Origin: Geodermatophilus tzadiensis
GTDB lineage: Bacteria > Actinomycetota > Actinomycetes > Mycobacteriales > Geodermatophilaceae
Assembly (NCBI RefSeq): GCF_003002915.1
Contig: NZ_PVTG01000009.1
Coordinates: 124,001 to 188,000 of the forward strand
DNA length: 64,000 bases
Direction of reading: 5' to 3'
A program made the position numbers and the translations under genes. Below, piece after piece: positions 49,467 to 58,042 of this stretch (the stretch's first letter is position 1; each line of letters begins with the position of its first letter). A model generated the notes under the pieces. The model had not been told where the DNA came from and made no database searches. It worked only from the letters and a program-made list of their open reading frames with translations.

Positions 49467-52400
49467 GTGAGCCCTCCCCGGCTGCTGGTCGCCAACCGCG
49501 GCGACGTCGCCGTCCGCGTCCTGCGCACCGCCGCCGCCCTCGGCCTGGCCACCGTCGCCGTCGCCCCGGAGGACGACGCCGGCGCGCTGCACGTGCGCCG
49601 GGCCGACGCCTGGGTCCGGCTGCCCGGGGCCGGTCCGGCCGCCTACCTCGACGTCGCGGCGGTGGTGGGCGCGGCCCGGGAGGCCGGTGCCGACGCGCTG
49701 CACCCCGGGTGGGGCTTCCTCGCCGAGAGCCCCGACCTGGCCCGGGCCTGCGCCGACGCCGGGATCACCTTCGTCGGTCCCGATCCCGGGGCGCTGGCGC
49801 TGTTCGGCGACAAGACCGCCGCCCGGGCGCGGGCCGCGGCGCTCGACCTGCCGGTGCTCGCCGCCACCGAGGGCGATCCGGACCTGGCGACGGCGACCCG
49901 TTTCCTCGCGGGCCTCGGGGAGGGCGCGGCGGTCATGGTCAAGGCCCGCGCCGGCGGCGGTGGTCGCGGCGTGCGGCCGGTGCGCGACCCGGCGGAGCTG
50001 GCCGGTGCCCTGGAGCGCTGCCGCTCGGAGGCGCGGGCGGCCTTCGGCGACGGCGCCGTCTACGTCGAGCGGCTGCTCCCCGGCGCGCGGCACGTCGAGG
50101 TCCAGGTGGCCGGCGACGGCGCCGCCGTGGTGGCGCTCGGCGACCGCGACTGCTCGCTGCAGCGGCGCCGGCAGAAGCTGGTGGAGGTCGCGCCCGCCCC
50201 GGGACTGGACGACGCCCTGCGCACCCGGCTGGCCGGGTACGCCACCGCGCTGTGCGGGTCGGCGTCCTACCGCGGGCTGGCGACCGTGGAGTTCCTCGTC
50301 CGCGGCGAGGAGGTGGCCTTCCTCGAGGTCAACCCGCGGCTGCAGGTCGAGCACACGGTGACCGAGGAGGTCACCGGCCTGGACCTGGTCGAGGTGGCGC
50401 TCCGGCTGGCCGGGGGCGCGACCCTGGCCGAGCTGGAGCTGCGCACCCCGCCGCCGGCGCGCGGGGTCGCCGTGCAGGCGCGGGTCAACGCCGAGACGCT
50501 GCTGCCCGACGGCAGCGTGCAGCCGGCCGCCGGGGTGCTCGAGCGCTTCGTCCCGCCCACCGGCCGCGGCGTGCGGGTGGACACCGCCGCCGAGCCCGGC
50601 GGCGAGGTCAGCCCGCGCTACGACCCGCTGCTGGCCAAGGTGGTCGTGCACGACCGCGACCTGCCGCGGGCGCTGGCCGGGACGGCGCGGGCGCTGGCCG
50701 AGCTCGACGTCGCCGGCGTCGCCACCAACCGCGACCTGCTGACGACGCTGCTCGCGCTGCCCGAGCCGGCCGCCGGGCAGGCGACCACCGACCTGGTCGA
50801 CGCCCGCCTCGCCGACCTCGTGCCCGACCGCCCGGCCCTCGCCCCGGCGGTCGTGGACGGCGTGCTGCCGGTGACCGCGCCGCTGTCCGGGGCGGTGGTC
50901 GAGGTCCTCGCCGCCGAGGGCGACGCCGTGGCCGCCGGCGCGACGCTCGTGGTGCTCGAGGCGATGAAGATGGAGCACGTCGTCACCGCCCCGGCCGGCG
51001 GGGTGGTCACCGGGCTGCGGGTGCGGGCCGGCGACGTGGTGACCGCGGGGGCGGTGCTCGGCGGCGTCGTCCCCGGCGAGGTCGGCGACGACGCCGCCGG
51101 ACCCGACGCGACCGATCCCGACGCCGTCCGCCCCGAGCTGGCCGAGCTGCACGAGCGCCGGGCCGCCACGCTCGACGAGGCCCGTCCCGAGGTGGTCGAG
51201 CGCCGGCGCGCGGCCGGGCGGCTGACCGCGCGGGAGACGGTGGCCGCGCTGGTCGACGAGGGCACCTTCGTCGAGTACGGCCAGCTGGGCCTCGCCGCCC
51301 AGCGCGCCCGGCGGTCGCTGGCGGAGCTCGTCGCGCGGACGCCGGGCGACGGCATGGTCACCGGCATCGGCGAGGTCGACGGCGTCGCCTGCGCGGTGCT
51401 CGCCTACGACTACACGGTGCTGGCCGGCACCCAGGGCCACACCAACCACCGCAAGACCGACCGGCTGCTCGAGCTCGCGGCCGAGCGGGGGCTGCCGGTG
51501 GTGCTCGTCGCGGAGGGCGGCGGCGGGCGACCCGGCGACACCGACGTCGCCGGCTTCTCGTGGCTCGACGTCCCCACCTTCACCACGATGGCCCGGCTGG
51601 CGGGGCGGGTGCCCACGGTCGCCGTCGTCTCCGGCTACTGCTTCGCCGGCAACGCCGCGCTGGTCGGCTGCTGCGACGTCGTCATCGCCACCGAGGACAG
51701 CAGCATCGGCATGGGCGGCCCGGCGATGATCGAGGCCGGCGGGCTGGGCGTCGTCGCACCGGAGGACGTCGGCCCGACGGCGGTGCACGCGGCCACCGGC
51801 GTGGTCGACGTCGTGGTGCCCGACGACGCCGCGGCCGTCGCCGCCGCCCGGCAGGCCGTCGGGCTGCTGACCGGGCGGGTCGTGCCGGGGGAGTGCGCCG
51901 ACCAGCGGGTCCTGCGCACGGCGCTGCCGGCCGACCGGGTGCGCAGCTACGACGTCCGCCCGGTGCTCACCACGCTGGCCGACGCCGGCAGCGTGCTGGA
52001 GCTGCGGCCGGGGTTCGGCCGCGGCATCGTCACCGCGCTCGCCCGCCTGGACGGTCGTCCGGTCGGCATCGTGGCCAACGACCCGCGGCACCTCGGCGGG
52101 GCGATCGACGGCGAGTCGGCGGACACGGCGGCGGCCTTCCTGCGGCTGTGCGCGTCGGCCCGGCTGCCGGTGGTCTCGCTGGTGGACACGCCGGGGTTCA
52201 TGGTCGGCCCGGAGTCCGAGCGCACCGGCACCGTGCGGCGCTTCGGCGGGCTGTACGTGGCCGGCGCGCAGTTGCCGGTGCCGCTGCTGGCGGTGGTGCT
52301 GCGCAAGGCCTACGGGCTCGGCGCGATGGCGATGCTCGGCGGGGACCTGCGCGCCCCGCTGCTCACGCTGGCCTGGCCCACCGGCGAGTTCGGGCCGATG

Positions 52401-52613
52401 AGCCTGGAGGGCGCCGTCCGGCTCGGGCACCGGCGCGAGCTCGAGGTGCTCGCCCCGGAGGCGCGGGCGGCCCGCTTCGCCGAGCTGGTGGCGGAGTCCT
52501 ACGCGCAGGGCAGGGCGCTCAACGTCGCGTCGGCGTTCGAGGTCGACGACGTCGTCGACCCGGCCGACACCCGCGACGTGCTGGTCCGCGCGCTGGCCGG
52601 ACTGGCATGGTGA
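49467..52613 (+). CDS. Single-chain biotin-dependent acyl-CoA carboxylase
   Basis: A 1048-residue fusion. Residues 1 to about 440 are biotin carboxylase (LLVANRGDVAVRVLRTA, ATP-grasp KARAGGGGRGVR, EVNPRLQVEH), about 465-535 the biotin carrier with EAMKM and Lys501, and about 560-1048 a carboxyltransferase with both halves (GGGGRPGDT, SGYCFAGNAALVGCCD; VANDPRHLGGAIDGE, DTPGFMVGPESE). Actinobacterial carboxylases are usually split into separate alpha and beta chains; single-chain forms are known elsewhere for long-chain or geranyl-type substrates. The acyl-CoA is unknown. Its TGA begins the dispersed hairpin repeat. Confidence 0.9.
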   Translation: MSPPRLLVANRGDVAVRVLRTAAALGLATVAVAPEDDAGALHVRRADAWVRLPGAGPAAYLDVAAVVGAAREAGADALHPGWGFLAESPDLARACADAGITFVGPDPGALALFGDKTAARARAAALDLPVLAATEGDPDLATATRFLAGLGEGAAVMVKARAGGGGRGVRPVRDPAELAGALERCRSEARAAFGDGAVYVERLLPGARHVEVQVAGDGAAVVALGDRDCSLQRRRQKLVEVAPAPGLDDALRTRLAGYATALCGSASYRGLATVEFLVRGEEVAFLEVNPRLQVEHTVTEEVTGLDLVEVALRLAGGATLAELELRTPPPARGVAVQARVNAETLLPDGSVQPAAGVLERFVPPTGRGVRVDTAAEPGGEVSPRYDPLLAKVVVHDRDLPRALAGTARALAELDVAGVATNRDLLTTLLALPEPAAGQATTDLVDARLADLVPDRPALAPAVVDGVLPVTAPLSGAVVEVLAAEGDAVAAGATLVVLEAMKMEHVVTAPAGGVVTGLRVRAGDVVTAGAVLGGVVPGEVGDDAAGPDATDPDAVRPELAELHERRAATLDEARPEVVERRRAAGRLTARETVAALVDEGTFVEYGQLGLAAQRARRSLAELVARTPGDGMVTGIGEVDGVACAVLAYDYTVLAGTQGHTNHRKTDRLLELAAERGLPVVLVAEGGGGRPGDTDVAGFSWLDVPTFTTMARLAGRVPTVAVVSGYCFAGNAALVGCCDVVIATEDSSIGMGGPAMIEAGGLGVVAPEDVGPTAVHAATGVVDVVVPDDAAAVAAARQAVGLLTGRVVPGECADQRVLRTALPADRVRSYDVRPVLTTLADAGSVLELRPGFGRGIVTALARLDGRPVGIVANDPRHLGGAIDGESADTAAAFLRLCASARLPVVSLVDTPGFMVGPESERTGTVRRFGGLYVAGAQLPVPLLAVVLRKAYGLGAMAMLGGDLRAPLLTLAWPTGEFGPMSLEGAVRLGHRRELEVLAPEARAARFAELVAESYAQGRALNVASAFEVDDVVDPADTRDVLVRALAGLAW

Positions 52614-52670
52614 AGGACCCCCTCGCCCCTCACCGCTCGCAGGCTCGCGGCGGGCCCCTGCGAGCGGGCC
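52612..52670 (+). repeat. Dispersed stop-codon hairpin repeat, copy 2
   Basis: A 59-bp element starting at the stop codon of the carboxylase gene (TGAAGGACCC). The 31-bp core from 52631 is identical to the copy at 20692-20750. The outer arms differ from that copy but still pair mostly (CCCTCGC with GCGAGCG-type), so the stem is kept while its sequence varies. Probable terminator. Confidence 0.75.
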
Positions 52671-52686
52671 ACGCTACCGTCCGGTC

Positions 52687-52884
52687 GTGCCCCGATACCG
52701 CCTGACCGCCGCGGACGGCTCCGTGCTCCGCGAGTGGGACGCCGCCGACGCCACGACCGCCGAGGACGAGGCGGTGCGCACCGTCGAGGAGCACCGCGCG
52801 AGCGACCCGCAGGGCGCGGCGGGGTACCTGCTCACCGACGAGGGCGGCGGCGACGTCGCCCGCTGGGGTCCGGTCGCGCCCTGA
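52687..52884 (+). CDS. 65-residue hypothetical protein
   Basis: A small acidic protein starting MPRYRLTAADGSVLREWDA, with a pattern of beta strand, helix (TAEDEAVRTVEEHRA) and strand that suggests a compact fold. GTG 52687 follows TACCGT at a leaderless distance. Its stop abuts the convergent DUF2505 gene. I do not recognise a family. Confidence 0.6.
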   Translation: MPRYRLTAADGSVLREWDAADATTAEDEAVRTVEEHRASDPQGAAGYLLTDEGGGDVARWGPVAP

Positions 52885-53385
52885 TCAGGCGGAGCCGAGG
52901 CGGCGCAGCAGCACCTCGTGCTCGAGGCGCAGCACCACCTGGGTGACCAGGTCGCGCACGGCGCCCTCGGCCTGCCGGCCGATCAGCGGCGCGTCGACGC
53001 GGGCGTCGCCGGTCACCGTGGCCCGGGTGCCGCCGTCGGCCGGCGTGAGCCGCCGCTCGCAGGTCACCAGCGCGGCGCGGCCCATGATCTCCGCGCGGAG
53101 GTCGAGGTCGCCGCGGTGGCCGCCGTCGCCGTCCGGCGTCCAGGTGGTCACCTGCGCGACCGGCACCGTGGCGCCGACGAACCGGGCGAAGACGGGCGGG
53201 ATGCCGGTCGTCGGCGCCGACAGCCGCACCCGGGTGGTCGTGGCGGCGCCGTCCGTGCCGGTGGACACCTCCTGCACCTGCGCCTCCAGCTCCCGGGCCA
53301 CCTCCCGGAGGAAGGCCTCGTCGGTGAGGACGGCGAGCACGCGGTCGGGGTCGGCGGCGTAGGTCCGGGTGACGTCGATGGGCAC
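52885..53385 (-). CDS. DUF2505 family protein
   Basis: A 166-residue protein of the SRPBCC-like DUF2505 family, an actinobacterial family with a lipid-binding-type fold. It begins MPIDVTRTYAADPDRVLAVL and has the family's late VTGDARVDAPLIGRQAEGAV, then a C-terminal helix. No function is known. Confidence 0.8.
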   Translation of the reverse strand: MPIDVTRTYAADPDRVLAVLTDEAFLREVARELEAQVQEVSTGTDGAATTTRVRLSAPTTGIPPVFARFVGATVPVAQVTTWTPDGDGGHRGDLDLRAEIMGRAALVTCERRLTPADGGTRATVTGDARVDAPLIGRQAEGAVRDLVTQVVLRLEHEVLLRRLGSA

Positions 53386-53473
53386 GCCTCATCCTCGTCC
53401 CGGCCGCGCCGCGCCGCGCACCGGGTGCACCGCTGGCGCGCCCGGAGCCCGGGGTGTCGTCCCGGGGCGACCG

Positions 53474-54466
53474 TCAGGCTGCGGGTGCCGGCCGCCCCAC
53501 CGGGGGGCAGGTGTCGGCGGTCGGGGTCGAGGGGTCGGTCGGCGGGGACACGACCGCGGGCTCCGGCGGCCGACCCCAGCACGGCGCGGGGCAGCTGGGG
53601 ACCGCTCCGGCCGGCGTCGTCCCGTCGGTCGGGGCCGGCTCGGTCGGGGCCGTCCCGTCAGTGGGAGCCGGCTCCACCGCGGAGCAGTCCGGCGCCTCGG
53701 GCCCCGGGGTGGGCGTGGGCTCCGGAGTGGGCGTCGGCTCAGGGGTCGGGGTGGGCGTGGGCTCCGGAGTGGGCGTCGGCTCAGGGGTCGGGGTGGGCGT
53801 GGGCTCCGGAGTGGGCGTCGGCTCGGGGGTCGGAGTGGGCGTCGGCTCCGGAGTGGGCGTCGGCTCGGGGGTCGGAGTCGGCGTGGGCTCCGGCGTGGGC
53901 TCCGGCGTGGGCGTGGGTTCCGGAGTCGGGGTCGGTTCCGGAGTCGGCGTCGCGGTCGGCTCGGGCGTCGGCTCGGGAGCTGGTGTCTCCAGCGGTGGCT
54001 GCTCGACCGGGACCGGGGACTCCGTCGCGGCCTGCGACGGAGCAGGCTGCTCCACCGGTGCCGCACTCGCCTCCGTCGGGGTCGGCGCGGCCGGCGACGC
54101 GTCGGCCGTGGCGCGCGCGGACGGGGTGGGGGCCGGCGTCGACGGCGCGGCAGGCGGCGGACCGGGCGCCCAGCCCCCGTCGAAGCCGGGCGCCAGCACG
54201 CCGATGCTCGGCACCTCCAGCGGGCCGGCCGGCGACGGCAGCGGCTCCTCGGCCGGCCGTCCGACGGTGCTGGCCGCCGGCGACGTCCCCGGGGTCCCGG
54301 CGGCCGCGCTCGGCAGCACGGAGGTCGCCGCCAGCGTCGCCGTCACCCCGAGGGCGCAGGCGCCGGCACCGATGGCCGGGATGAGGCGGGCCGGACGCCG
54401 GCGTCGCGATGACCTGTCCACGCGCTCTCCCCCTGAGCTGTCGGACGACGTGGCCCCCATCGTCAC
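53474..54466 (-). CDS. Membrane-anchored or secreted Pro/Thr/Glu repeat protein
   Basis: A 330-residue protein. Near the N-terminus an Arg-rich stretch ([10 protein letters not shown]) and a hydrophobic helix ([18 protein letters not shown]) form a signal or anchor. The centre (about 150-260) is a long run of [10 protein letters not shown] units that should be an extended wall-spanning stalk. The C-terminus has three Cys-containing segments (PDCSAV, SCPAPC, DTCPPV). GTG 54466 or ATG 54460 are both possible. No domain is recognised; a surface protein is likely. Confidence 0.65.
   Translation of the reverse strand: MTMGATSSDSSGGERVDRSSRRRRPARLIPAIGAGACALGVTATLAATSVLPSAAAGTPGTSPAASTVGRPAEEPLPSPAGPLEVPSIGVLAPGFDGGWAPGPPPAAPSTPAPTPSARATADASPAAPTPTEASAAPVEQPAPSQAATESPVPVEQPPLETPAPEPTPEPTATPTPEPTPTPEPTPTPEPTPEPTPTPTPEPTPTPEPTPTPTPEPTPTPEPTPTPTPEPTPTPEPTPTPTPEPTPTPEPTPTPGPEAPDCSAVEPAPTDGTAPTEPAPTDGTTPAGAVPSCPAPCWGRPPEPAVVSPPTDPSTPTADTCPPVGRPAPAA
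53706..53950 (-). repeat. 42-bp tandem repeats coding Pro/Thr/Glu stalk
   Basis: Units of about 42 bp (GGAGTGGGCGTCGGCTC and relatives) repeat from about 53706 to 53950, with higher-order near identity between successive units. Prone to slippage, so the length may vary between strains or be misassembled. Confidence 0.8.
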
Positions 54467-54553
54467 CCGGGCCGGCGAGCCGGGGCCAGGGAGACGGTCA
54501 CGGTCAGTCGTCCGGGACGGCCGCCGTCAGCCGGACGGGTGCACCCGACACCC

Positions 54554-54961
54554 TCACGGCGGCAGTCCGGCGGCCCGGCGCACCGCGGCCAGCCCCTCCG
54601 GCGTCCCCGGCCAGTGCCGGGACAGCGCCTCCGGCCCGGCCCGTCGGACCACCGAGCGCAGCACCAGGACGGTCACCACCGCGTCGTCGGCGTACCCGAG
54701 CACCGGGACGACGTCGGGCACGAGGTCGACCGGGGAGGCCAGGTAGGCCAGCAGCAGCCACAGCCGGACGCGCACGCCGCGGGGCAGCGACCGGTCCCCG
54801 GCGAGCCGGCGGACCAGGCGCAGCACGTCGGGCAGCAGCCGCAGCAGGTCCCGCAGCCGCGTCTCGTCGGGCCGCCGCCACCACAGGACGGCGACCAGGA
54901 CGACCCAGCACAGCAGCAGGCCGCCGGCGACCGCGAGCAGCGTCCACGCCCACTCCGGCAC
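54554..54961 (-). CDS. DUF1232 (YkvA-like) membrane protein
   Basis: A 135-residue protein with an N-terminal membrane helix and the DUF1232 signature YLASPVDLVPDVVPVLGYADD. The role is unknown. The ATG at 54961 is 3 bp after the TspO gene's stop, so both are likely cotranscribed. Confidence 0.8.
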   Translation of the reverse strand: MPEWAWTLLAVAGGLLLCWVVLVAVLWWRRPDETRLRDLLRLLPDVLRLVRRLAGDRSLPRGVRVRLWLLLAYLASPVDLVPDVVPVLGYADDAVVTVLVLRSVVRRAGPEALSRHWPGTPEGLAAVRRAAGLPP

Positions 54962-54964
54962 GGG

Positions 54965-55417
54965 TCAGCCCGCGTTACGGCGGGCGATCTCCGCGCTGAG
55001 GGCGACGGCGAAGGCGGTCCAGCCGGCGTAGGGGAGCAGCAGCCGGCCGGCGACCGGGTCCAGGCGCGCGGTCCGCCGGGCCAGGTCGGCGGTGGAGACG
55101 GCGAGCGCGGCGGCCTCCACGGTCGCCAGCGGCGGGCGGTGCGCGCGGAAGAACGCCCAGGTCCACCCTGCGTTCAGCACGAGGTTGGCGGCGTAGGCCC
55201 GGACGTAGCCGCGTCCACCGCGCGGCACCGCCCGGGAGCCGGCCACCGCGAGGAGCACGTACAGCACCGTCCACACGCCGCCGAAGACCGGGCCGGGTGG
55301 CTGCCAGCCCGGCGTGTCCAGCCGCCGGTACCAGGGTGAGGTGACGTCGGTACCGGCCGATCCCACCAGCGCCGTCGCGGCGACGGCGGCCGAGGTGGCC
55401 AGGGTCGTGGACCTCAT
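54965..55417 (-). CDS. tspO: TspO/MBR family protein
   Basis: A 150-residue five-helix membrane protein related to the tryptophan-rich sensory protein that binds porphyrins. Seen are YRRLDTPGWQPPGPVFGGVWTVLY, and the Trp of LVLNAGWTWAFF. The ATG at 55417 is chosen by the family N-terminus; the frame is open to 55582. Transcribed with the DUF1232 gene. Confidence 0.85.
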   Translation of the reverse strand: MRSTTLATSAAVAATALVGSAGTDVTSPWYRRLDTPGWQPPGPVFGGVWTVLYVLLAVAGSRAVPRGGRGYVRAYAANLVLNAGWTWAFFRAHRPPLATVEAAALAVSTADLARRTARLDPVAGRLLLPYAGWTAFAVALSAEIARRNAG

Positions 55418-55496
55418 CGCCCGAGCATGCCCCGCGCCGATGAGTCCGGCGGCCGGAGGGGGTCGGTCCTGCACGTCCCCGAGCCGAGGAGCCCGC

Positions 55497-55922
55497 ATGC
55501 CCCCGACCACCGCGCCGTCCGGCCTCCCGGCCGTCGGCCTCGCCGCCGCGGCCGCCGTCGCGTCGAGCACCGCCTGGTACACCGCCTTCGGCCACCGCCT
55601 GGCGCAGCTCGACGAGGTCTACGCCGGCGACGCGCCCCCGCCGCCGTGGGTGCCGCCCGTGGAGTTCGCCCGCAGCGCCGTGGTGGCCGCGGCGGTGCGC
55701 ACCCTCGCCGTCCGCACCGGTGCCACGGCGCCGGCGGACGCCGCGCGGCTGGCCCTCGCGCTGTGGGCGGCCTTCCCCGGCGTGCTGCTCACCGGGTCGG
55801 TCGTCCACGAGAAGGTGCCGTGGCAGCAGGCCGCCATCCACGCCGGTGACTGGCTGGTGAAGCTGCTGCTGGTCTCGGCGGTCGCGACGCGCACCCCGCG
55901 GCGACGGGCACGCCGCCGCTGA
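55497..55922 (+). CDS. DUF1761 family membrane protein
   Basis: A 141-residue protein with about four membrane helices. The N-terminal AWYTAFGHRLAQLDEVY and the C-terminal VVHEKVPWQQAAIHAGDWLVKLLL match the DUF1761 pattern. The function is unknown. ATG 55497 after GAGGAGCCCGC. Divergent from tspO. Confidence 0.7.
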   Translation: MPPTTAPSGLPAVGLAAAAAVASSTAWYTAFGHRLAQLDEVYAGDAPPPPWVPPVEFARSAVVAAAVRTLAVRTGATAPADAARLALALWAAFPGVLLTGSVVHEKVPWQQAAIHAGDWLVKLLLVSAVATRTPRRRARRR

Positions 55923-56093
55923 CCCGCGCGACACCCTGCCCGGCGGGATGACCCCTCCGGCAGTCGGTGCCGGAGCTCGGTGTCCTGCCGGTGCCGGGGC
56001 TGGTCCAGCCGGTCGGAGCGCGGTCCACGACGGACGGCGCGACGTCGACCTGAGCGCAGGGTCGAGGCCGACGACGAGCGGACGCACCCCGGG

Positions 56094-57029
56094 TCAGGAC
56101 GACCAGCTCGCGGCCCGGGTGCGCAGCCAGCGGGTGGCGCCCTCGGCGGCGAGGCGCTGTTCCTCGCGCAGCCCCGGCGCGTACGGCGGTGCGGGCAGCA
56201 GGGAGCCGGCCCGCCAGTAGCCGGCGAGGGCGACGAGGACGGCGTCGACCGCGGCCGGCGGCGCGGTGCGACCCGCGACACGGGACAGGAAGACGGCCTC
56301 GACGTCGTGCCGGTCCGTGCGACCGGCCACCGTCGGGAGGAGGCACACCAGGTCCAGCCAGGGTGTCCCGACGGCCGGCCACGCCCAGTCGACGAAGGCG
56401 GTGCCCGTGGGGGTGAGCAGCACGTTGTCCCGGCGCAGGTCGAGGTGCAGCAGCGTCTCCCCGTCGACGCCGTCCGCCCAGTGCGGCTCACGCGCGACCA
56501 GGTCCGCGAGGTGGTCGGCGGCCCAGGGGTCGACCTCCGGCAGCGCCGCGTGCTCCCGCAGCCGCGACCACGCGCCGCCGAGGACACCGGCGAAGGCGTC
56601 CCGCACCGGCGCGGCCCCCGGCACCGGGTTGGGCGTCAGGGCCCGGGCGCTGCGGTCGACGGCGTCCAGGACGCGGGTCAGGTCGCCGTCGTCCCAGGAC
56701 GGCGACGGGAAGCGGCCGGCCACGTCGTCGAAGACCAGGCACACCCAGTCCCCGTCGTCGAGGTGCGTCCACATCCGGGGCGCGGGTACCGACGGCGGCA
56801 GGTGGGCGCTGACGGTGGCCTCGTGGCGGTAGGCGGCGACCACCCAGTCGCCGTGGGCCGCCGACGCCGCCTTGACGAAGCACCGCCGTCCGTCTGCGAG
56901 CACCAGCCGGGCGGCGACCCCGGGCGTGTGCCCGCCCGGCGGCGACTCCGCCGACACCACGGGCGCGCCGGCGGCGTCGGTCACCGCCTGGCGCACCGCG
57001 AGAGGCAGCGCGGACCAGGGCGTGCGCAT
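56094..57029 (-). CDS. Aminoglycoside phosphotransferase-like kinase
   Basis: A 311-residue APH-fold protein: CFVKAASAAHGDW holds the ATP-binding Lys, LLHLDLRRDNVLL is the catalytic loop (Asp and Asn), and FVDWAWPAVGTPWLDLVCLLP gives the metal-binding Asp. Such proteins phosphorylate small hydroxylated molecules, not necessarily antibiotics. ATG 57029 follows GAGGAGGGTGCCCGC; divergent from the cyclodeaminase-like gene. Confidence 0.85.
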   Translation of the reverse strand: MRTPWSALPLAVRQAVTDAAGAPVVSAESPPGGHTPGVAARLVLADGRRCFVKAASAAHGDWVVAAYRHEATVSAHLPPSVPAPRMWTHLDDGDWVCLVFDDVAGRFPSPSWDDGDLTRVLDAVDRSARALTPNPVPGAAPVRDAFAGVLGGAWSRLREHAALPEVDPWAADHLADLVAREPHWADGVDGETLLHLDLRRDNVLLTPTGTAFVDWAWPAVGTPWLDLVCLLPTVAGRTDRHDVEAVFLSRVAGRTAPPAAVDAVLVALAGYWRAGSLLPAPPYAPGLREEQRLAAEGATRWLRTRAASWSS

Positions 57030-57135
57030 GCGGGCACCCTCCTCCCACCCGGCGTCCCTCGTCGATGCCCGCGACCTGGCAGGGTGCCGGTGTGCTGCTG
57101 TCGACGACCCCGGGGCGCCGGGCAGGGACGTCGCG

Positions 57136-58032
57136 GTGAGGTACCTCGACGCGGACGCCGTCGCCGCGCTCGGACCGGCCGCGGCCGTGCGGGCCGTCAC
57201 CGACGCCCTGCGCGGCGGCCTCGACCCGGCCGCCGACCCGCCCCGCGTCCCGGTGGGGCTGACGCACGGCCAGTTCCTGCTCATGCCGTCGGAGGCGCCG
57301 GCCGCCGCGGGGGTCAAGGTGGTCACCGTCGCCCCGGACAACCCGGCCCGCGGCCTGCCCCGCGTCCAGGCCGCCTACCTGCTCTTCGACCCGCGGACCC
57401 TGGCGCTGCGCGCGGTGGTCGACGGCACCGCGCTGACCACCCTGCGCACCCCCGCGGTCTCGGTCGCCGCGGTGCTGGGCCGGCTGCCGGGCCGCCCGCT
57501 GCGGGTGGCGGTGGTCGGTGCCGGCCCGCAGGCCACCGGCCACGTGGCCACGCTGGCCGCCGTCCGCCCGCTGGCACGCGTCACGCACCTCGTCCGCGAC
57601 CCGTCCCGGACCCCGCTCGACGCCGTCCGGCTGGGGTCGCCGGAGGCCGGGCAGGCGCTGCGGTCGGCCGACGTCGTCGTCTGCGCCACCTCGGCACGGT
57701 CCCCGGTGGTCGACTCCGCCCTGCTGCGCGACGACGTCGTGGTGGTGGCGGTCGGGTCGCACGAGCCCGACGCCCGCGAGCTCGACGCGGCGCTGCTCGC
57801 CCGCGCCACCGTCGTCGTCGAGGACGTCGCCACCGCGCTGCGCGAGGCCGGTGACGTCGTGCTGGCGGTCGCCGAGGGCGCGCTCACCCCCGCCGACCTG
57901 GTGCCGCTGCGCGACGTCGTCACCGGCGCGACCGCCGTGCCCGCCGACCGCCCCCTCGTCGTCAAGACCGTCGGGATGTCCTGGCAGGACCTCGTCGTGG
58001 CCACCGCGGTCGCCGGGCTCCACGGGGCCTGA
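57136..58032 (+). CDS. Ornithine cyclodeaminase / mu-crystallin family protein
   Basis: A 298-residue NAD-dependent protein of this family, with RPVGLTHGQFLLMPSE-like start region, AAGVKVVTVAPDNPARGLP, DGTALTTLRTPAVS and the Rossmann motif VAVVGAGPQATGHVATLAAV, then ADVVVCATSARSPVV. Real substrates of the family vary (ornithine, alanine, ketimines); none is indicated. GTG 57136 is taken as start although no clear ribosome site precedes it. Confidence 0.85.
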   Translation: MRYLDADAVAALGPAAAVRAVTDALRGGLDPAADPPRVPVGLTHGQFLLMPSEAPAAAGVKVVTVAPDNPARGLPRVQAAYLLFDPRTLALRAVVDGTALTTLRTPAVSVAAVLGRLPGRPLRVAVVGAGPQATGHVATLAAVRPLARVTHLVRDPSRTPLDAVRLGSPEAGQALRSADVVVCATSARSPVVDSALLRDDVVVVAVGSHEPDARELDAALLARATVVVEDVATALREAGDVVLAVAEGALTPADLVPLRDVVTGATAVPADRPLVVKTVGMSWQDLVVATAVAGLHGA

Positions 58033-58042
58033 CGGCGCCGAC

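Noticed and set aside
53706..53950. Regular repeats that might suggest a CRISPR array
   Set aside because: Units are contiguous, with no unique spacers, and translate to a Pro/Thr/Glu stalk; no cas gene is present.
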